A stretch of 64,000 bases of DNA from an uncultured Tropicimonas sp. (GTDB lineage Bacteria; Pseudomonadota; Alphaproteobacteria; Rhodobacterales; Rhodobacteraceae). Under the pieces are notes generated by a model that ran no database searches, was not told the DNA's origin, and saw only the letters and a program-made list of their open reading frames with translations. The stretch spans positions 26,115-90,114 of the forward strand of contig CANLZY010000024.1 of the NCBI GenBank assembly GCA_947495685.1. Direction: 5' to 3'. The position numbers and the translations under genes are program-made. Below, piece by piece: positions 62,241-64,000 of the stretch (the first letter of the stretch is position 1; every line of letters starts with the position of its first letter).

Positions 62241-63701
62241 ATGAACACGATCATTGGAACGGCATCGGATGACACGCTGATTGGCACCGGAAACGCTGAC
62301 TACATGCGTGGGTTCACGGGCGCTGACGTCCTGAAGGGCCTTGGCGGCAATGATGTCATCGAAGGAGAGGCAGGCAACGATACCCTCAAAGGCCAGAACG
62401 GAGCTGACCACCTGTTGGGTGGCACGGGCAACGATATGCTGGAAGGGGGATCCGGCAAGGACATCCTGGACGGCGGATACGATGGCTTTGACACCGCCGT
62501 GTATTACGGGACAGAAGCGATTTCGGTGTCCCTCAACAAGCTCGGTTATCAGAATATCGAGGGCCACGGTCGCGACAAGATCGTCGACATTGAAAACCTG
62601 ATCGCTGGCAGCGGTGACGACGTTCTCAGGGGAAACGCACTTTGGAATTCCTTGTCCGGCGGCGCGGGCAACGATCACCTCATTGGGTTGGCAGGAGCGG
62701 ACACCCTGAGTGGCGGCGCGGGGCGTGACATTCTGGATGGCGGCTCCGGGCGTGACTGGGTCATGTACTCAGCAAAAACCGGAGTGACGGTCTCGCTTTC
62801 CAAGAGCGGCTTCCAGAAAACGGGTGACGGATGGGACAAGCTTGTTTCCATCGAGAACGTCCGTGGCACGAAGGCCGCCGACGAGATCAAGGGGAACGGC
62901 GAGGACAATCGTCTCGAAGGCCGCGACGGAAATGACCACCTCGAAGGGAAAGGTGGCGATGATTGGCTGAGCGGGGGGGCTGGAGCCGACATCCTGAGAG
63001 CGGGCAACGGTTCCGACGTGCTCAGTGGCGGCAAGGGGGTGGACCAATTGGAAGGTGGCCGGGGCGAGGACACTTTCGTTTTTGATGCATTCAACAAGTC
63101 TGATCGGGACGTCATATCGGACTTCGCACCTGGAAAGGACAGGTTGGTACTTCGTGATGCCGACTACACCACAAAGATCGTGAATGGCGATGCCGTGTTG
63201 AAATTCTCCAACGGAGCAAAGCTGACGCTCCAAGGGATTGAGAAATTTTACTTTCTCGATTCCACCGTTGATCAGAGTCTTTCTCCGTTTGTGATCTACG
63301 GCCTCGGAGGAATCCTTGATCAGGGACCGAGCGAGGGTACCTCAAACGGTGTTGCTCGCTGGGAAGGCCAAACTGGCCAGACCGTTGAACAAATTGAACT
63401 GGTTCAGGCTTCCACCTTCGAGAGACTGATTGAGCAAATTGTACGTCGCGGTTTCGACACGGTTTTTCTCGCCGACCCGTCAACGAACGATGGCGCAATC
63501 ACGGATCAGCTTGCCGAAGTCGCCCCGATGTATCCGGAAGTGGAATTCGGTCTATTCTTGGGAAAGGTAGATGAACCAAACGTTACATCCTATCCAATCA
63601 CACCCGGAGCGGACCCAACATTGGCAGAGCTCAGAATGCTCGCCAACGAATCCGTCTACGATTTTCTTGAAACCGCAGAACTCGATTTGCTGACCGGGTG
63701 A
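62241..63701 (+). CDS. RTX calcium-binding protein with a C-terminal BMP/PnrA-like segment
   Basis: Of 486 residues, about 1-290 are RTX nonapeptides in two or three blocks (GGNDVIEGEAGNDTL, GGTGNDMLEGGSGKDIL, GGAGNDHLIGLAGADTL, GGKGVDQLEGGRGEDTF) with the linker FDAFNKSDRDVISDFAPGKD. From about residue 350, YGLGGILDQGPSEG, FERLIEQIVRRGFDTVFLAD and ITDQLAEVAPMYPEVEFGLF with NVTSYPI follow the order of the first lobe of BMP/PnrA-type substrate-binding proteins. This part is shorter than a full domain. GGAAGGGA precedes the ATG. No secretion genes are in the window. Confidence 0.82.
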   Translation: MNTIIGTASDDTLIGTGNADYMRGFTGADVLKGLGGNDVIEGEAGNDTLKGQNGADHLLGGTGNDMLEGGSGKDILDGGYDGFDTAVYYGTEAISVSLNKLGYQNIEGHGRDKIVDIENLIAGSGDDVLRGNALWNSLSGGAGNDHLIGLAGADTLSGGAGRDILDGGSGRDWVMYSAKTGVTVSLSKSGFQKTGDGWDKLVSIENVRGTKAADEIKGNGEDNRLEGRDGNDHLEGKGGDDWLSGGAGADILRAGNGSDVLSGGKGVDQLEGGRGEDTFVFDAFNKSDRDVISDFAPGKDRLVLRDADYTTKIVNGDAVLKFSNGAKLTLQGIEKFYFLDSTVDQSLSPFVIYGLGGILDQGPSEGTSNGVARWEGQTGQTVEQIELVQASTFERLIEQIVRRGFDTVFLADPSTNDGAITDQLAEVAPMYPEVEFGLFLGKVDEPNVTSYPITPGADPTLAELRMLANESVYDFLETAELDLLTG

Positions 63702-63923
63702 GCCTCCCCCAATGAAGTGGTTCGCTCCTATGACAAGGACGCGGAAGACCTTGGAGGGCGAGCGAGAGACCCAAGCCTGACGGGATTGTCTTAGAACTAC
63801 AGCAGGTTGAAGCGATTGCGGGGCAAGGCATGCCCCGGATTGAGGGGACAAGGGGTAATCACCCCCGAAAGTGAGGGGATGCGGAAGTAGAATTTTCTCG
63901 GCAGGATGATCGAGGAGATTCCT
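63702..63923. other. Gap between the second RTX gene and an IS3-type element
   Basis: No gene is recognised. A hairpin, GGGGCA-AGGCA-TGCCCC, lies at about 63820-63836. TGAGGGG appears twice, at 63841 and at 63872. The second copy could be the left end of the insertion sequence whose first gene starts at 63924; the right end lies outside the window. Confidence 0.45.
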
Positions 63924-64000
63924 ATGAAGAAATCACGTTTCAACGAGGCCCAGATTATGGGCGTCCTGCGTCAGGCAGAGGGAGGCGTCCCTGTGGCTGA
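63924..64000 (+). CDS. IS3-family transposase OrfA, 3' end outside window
   Basis: Only the first 25 codons are present. The sequence KKSRFNEAQIMGVLRQAEGG matches the start of IS3-family OrfA proteins (helix-turn-helix that begins KKSRFTEEQI). GAGGAG lies eight bases before the ATG. It shows that the accessory region continues as mobile DNA beyond this window. Confidence 0.85.
   Translation, partial: MKKSRFNEAQIMGVLRQAEGGVPVA

Overview
The window is a GC-rich, tightly packed alphaproteobacterial chromosome segment, most likely from the Rhodobacteraceae (Roseobacter-type, probably marine). Supporting signs are the AglEFG-type sugar ABC importer, the plant/alphaproteobacterial-type glutamate-cysteine ligase, the DUF1285, DUF2798 and DUF599 small proteins, the MoxR/DUF58/DUF4159 gene block, a one-domain zf-CHCC protein, glcDEF, and two RTX proteins. 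The assignment comes from gene content, not from a marker gene. No rRNA, tRNA or CRISPR array was seen.

Layout. 1-4145: the tail of a ROK protein, tryptophan 2,3-dioxygenase (kynA), a lipoprotein, a small holin-like membrane protein and an AI-2E family transporter. 4492-13186: the most informative metabolic block. A LacI regulator with palindromic operators is followed by a solute-binding protein, two unusual permeases, a GH63-type hydrolase resembling mannosylglycerate/glucosylglycerate hydrolase, the importer ATPase and a type-II glycerate kinase. Together these read as one operon for import of a glycosylglycerate osmolyte, its hydrolysis to hexose plus glycerate, and phosphorylation of the glycerate into glycolysis. 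13276-16065: SppA-type peptidase, a zinc-ribbon membrane protein, a Ca2+/cation antiporter and a pteridine-reductase-like SDR. 16066-19695: an AT-rich gap with a perfect DnaA box, then uvrC, pgsA, moaD and moaE.

19833-28963 holds an OmpA-like protein with a coiled-coil partner, ubiA divergent from rsmE, two tandem GNAT paralogues, gshA, DUF805 and plsY. 29204-34551 holds a sulfotransferase divergent from a branching-type glycosyltransferase, a HIT protein, an ATP-grasp enzyme coupled to an ABC ATPase, and the zf-CHCC protein. 34562-48242 holds a second CaCA antiporter, polA, a CDF metal exporter, a crotonase, and the MoxR-DUF58-DUF4159-VWA block. 49458-53539 is glcDEF (glycolate oxidase). 53609-55868 holds two coupled trypsin-like proteases and an Hsp20 gene with an RpoH-like promoter and a strong terminator, followed by an EamA transporter.

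57067-63701 is accessory. A 917-residue RTX protein is built from about five 155-165-residue units, with an FNR-like box upstream. A decayed island follows, with an internally deleted IS5-type element that keeps both inverted repeats, a frameshifted MOSC gene and a resolvase fragment with an amber stop. Next is a second RTX protein whose C-terminus resembles part of a BMP/PnrA-like substrate-binding domain. The window ends inside the first gene of an IS3-type element, so this end is a site of repeated insertion and loss.
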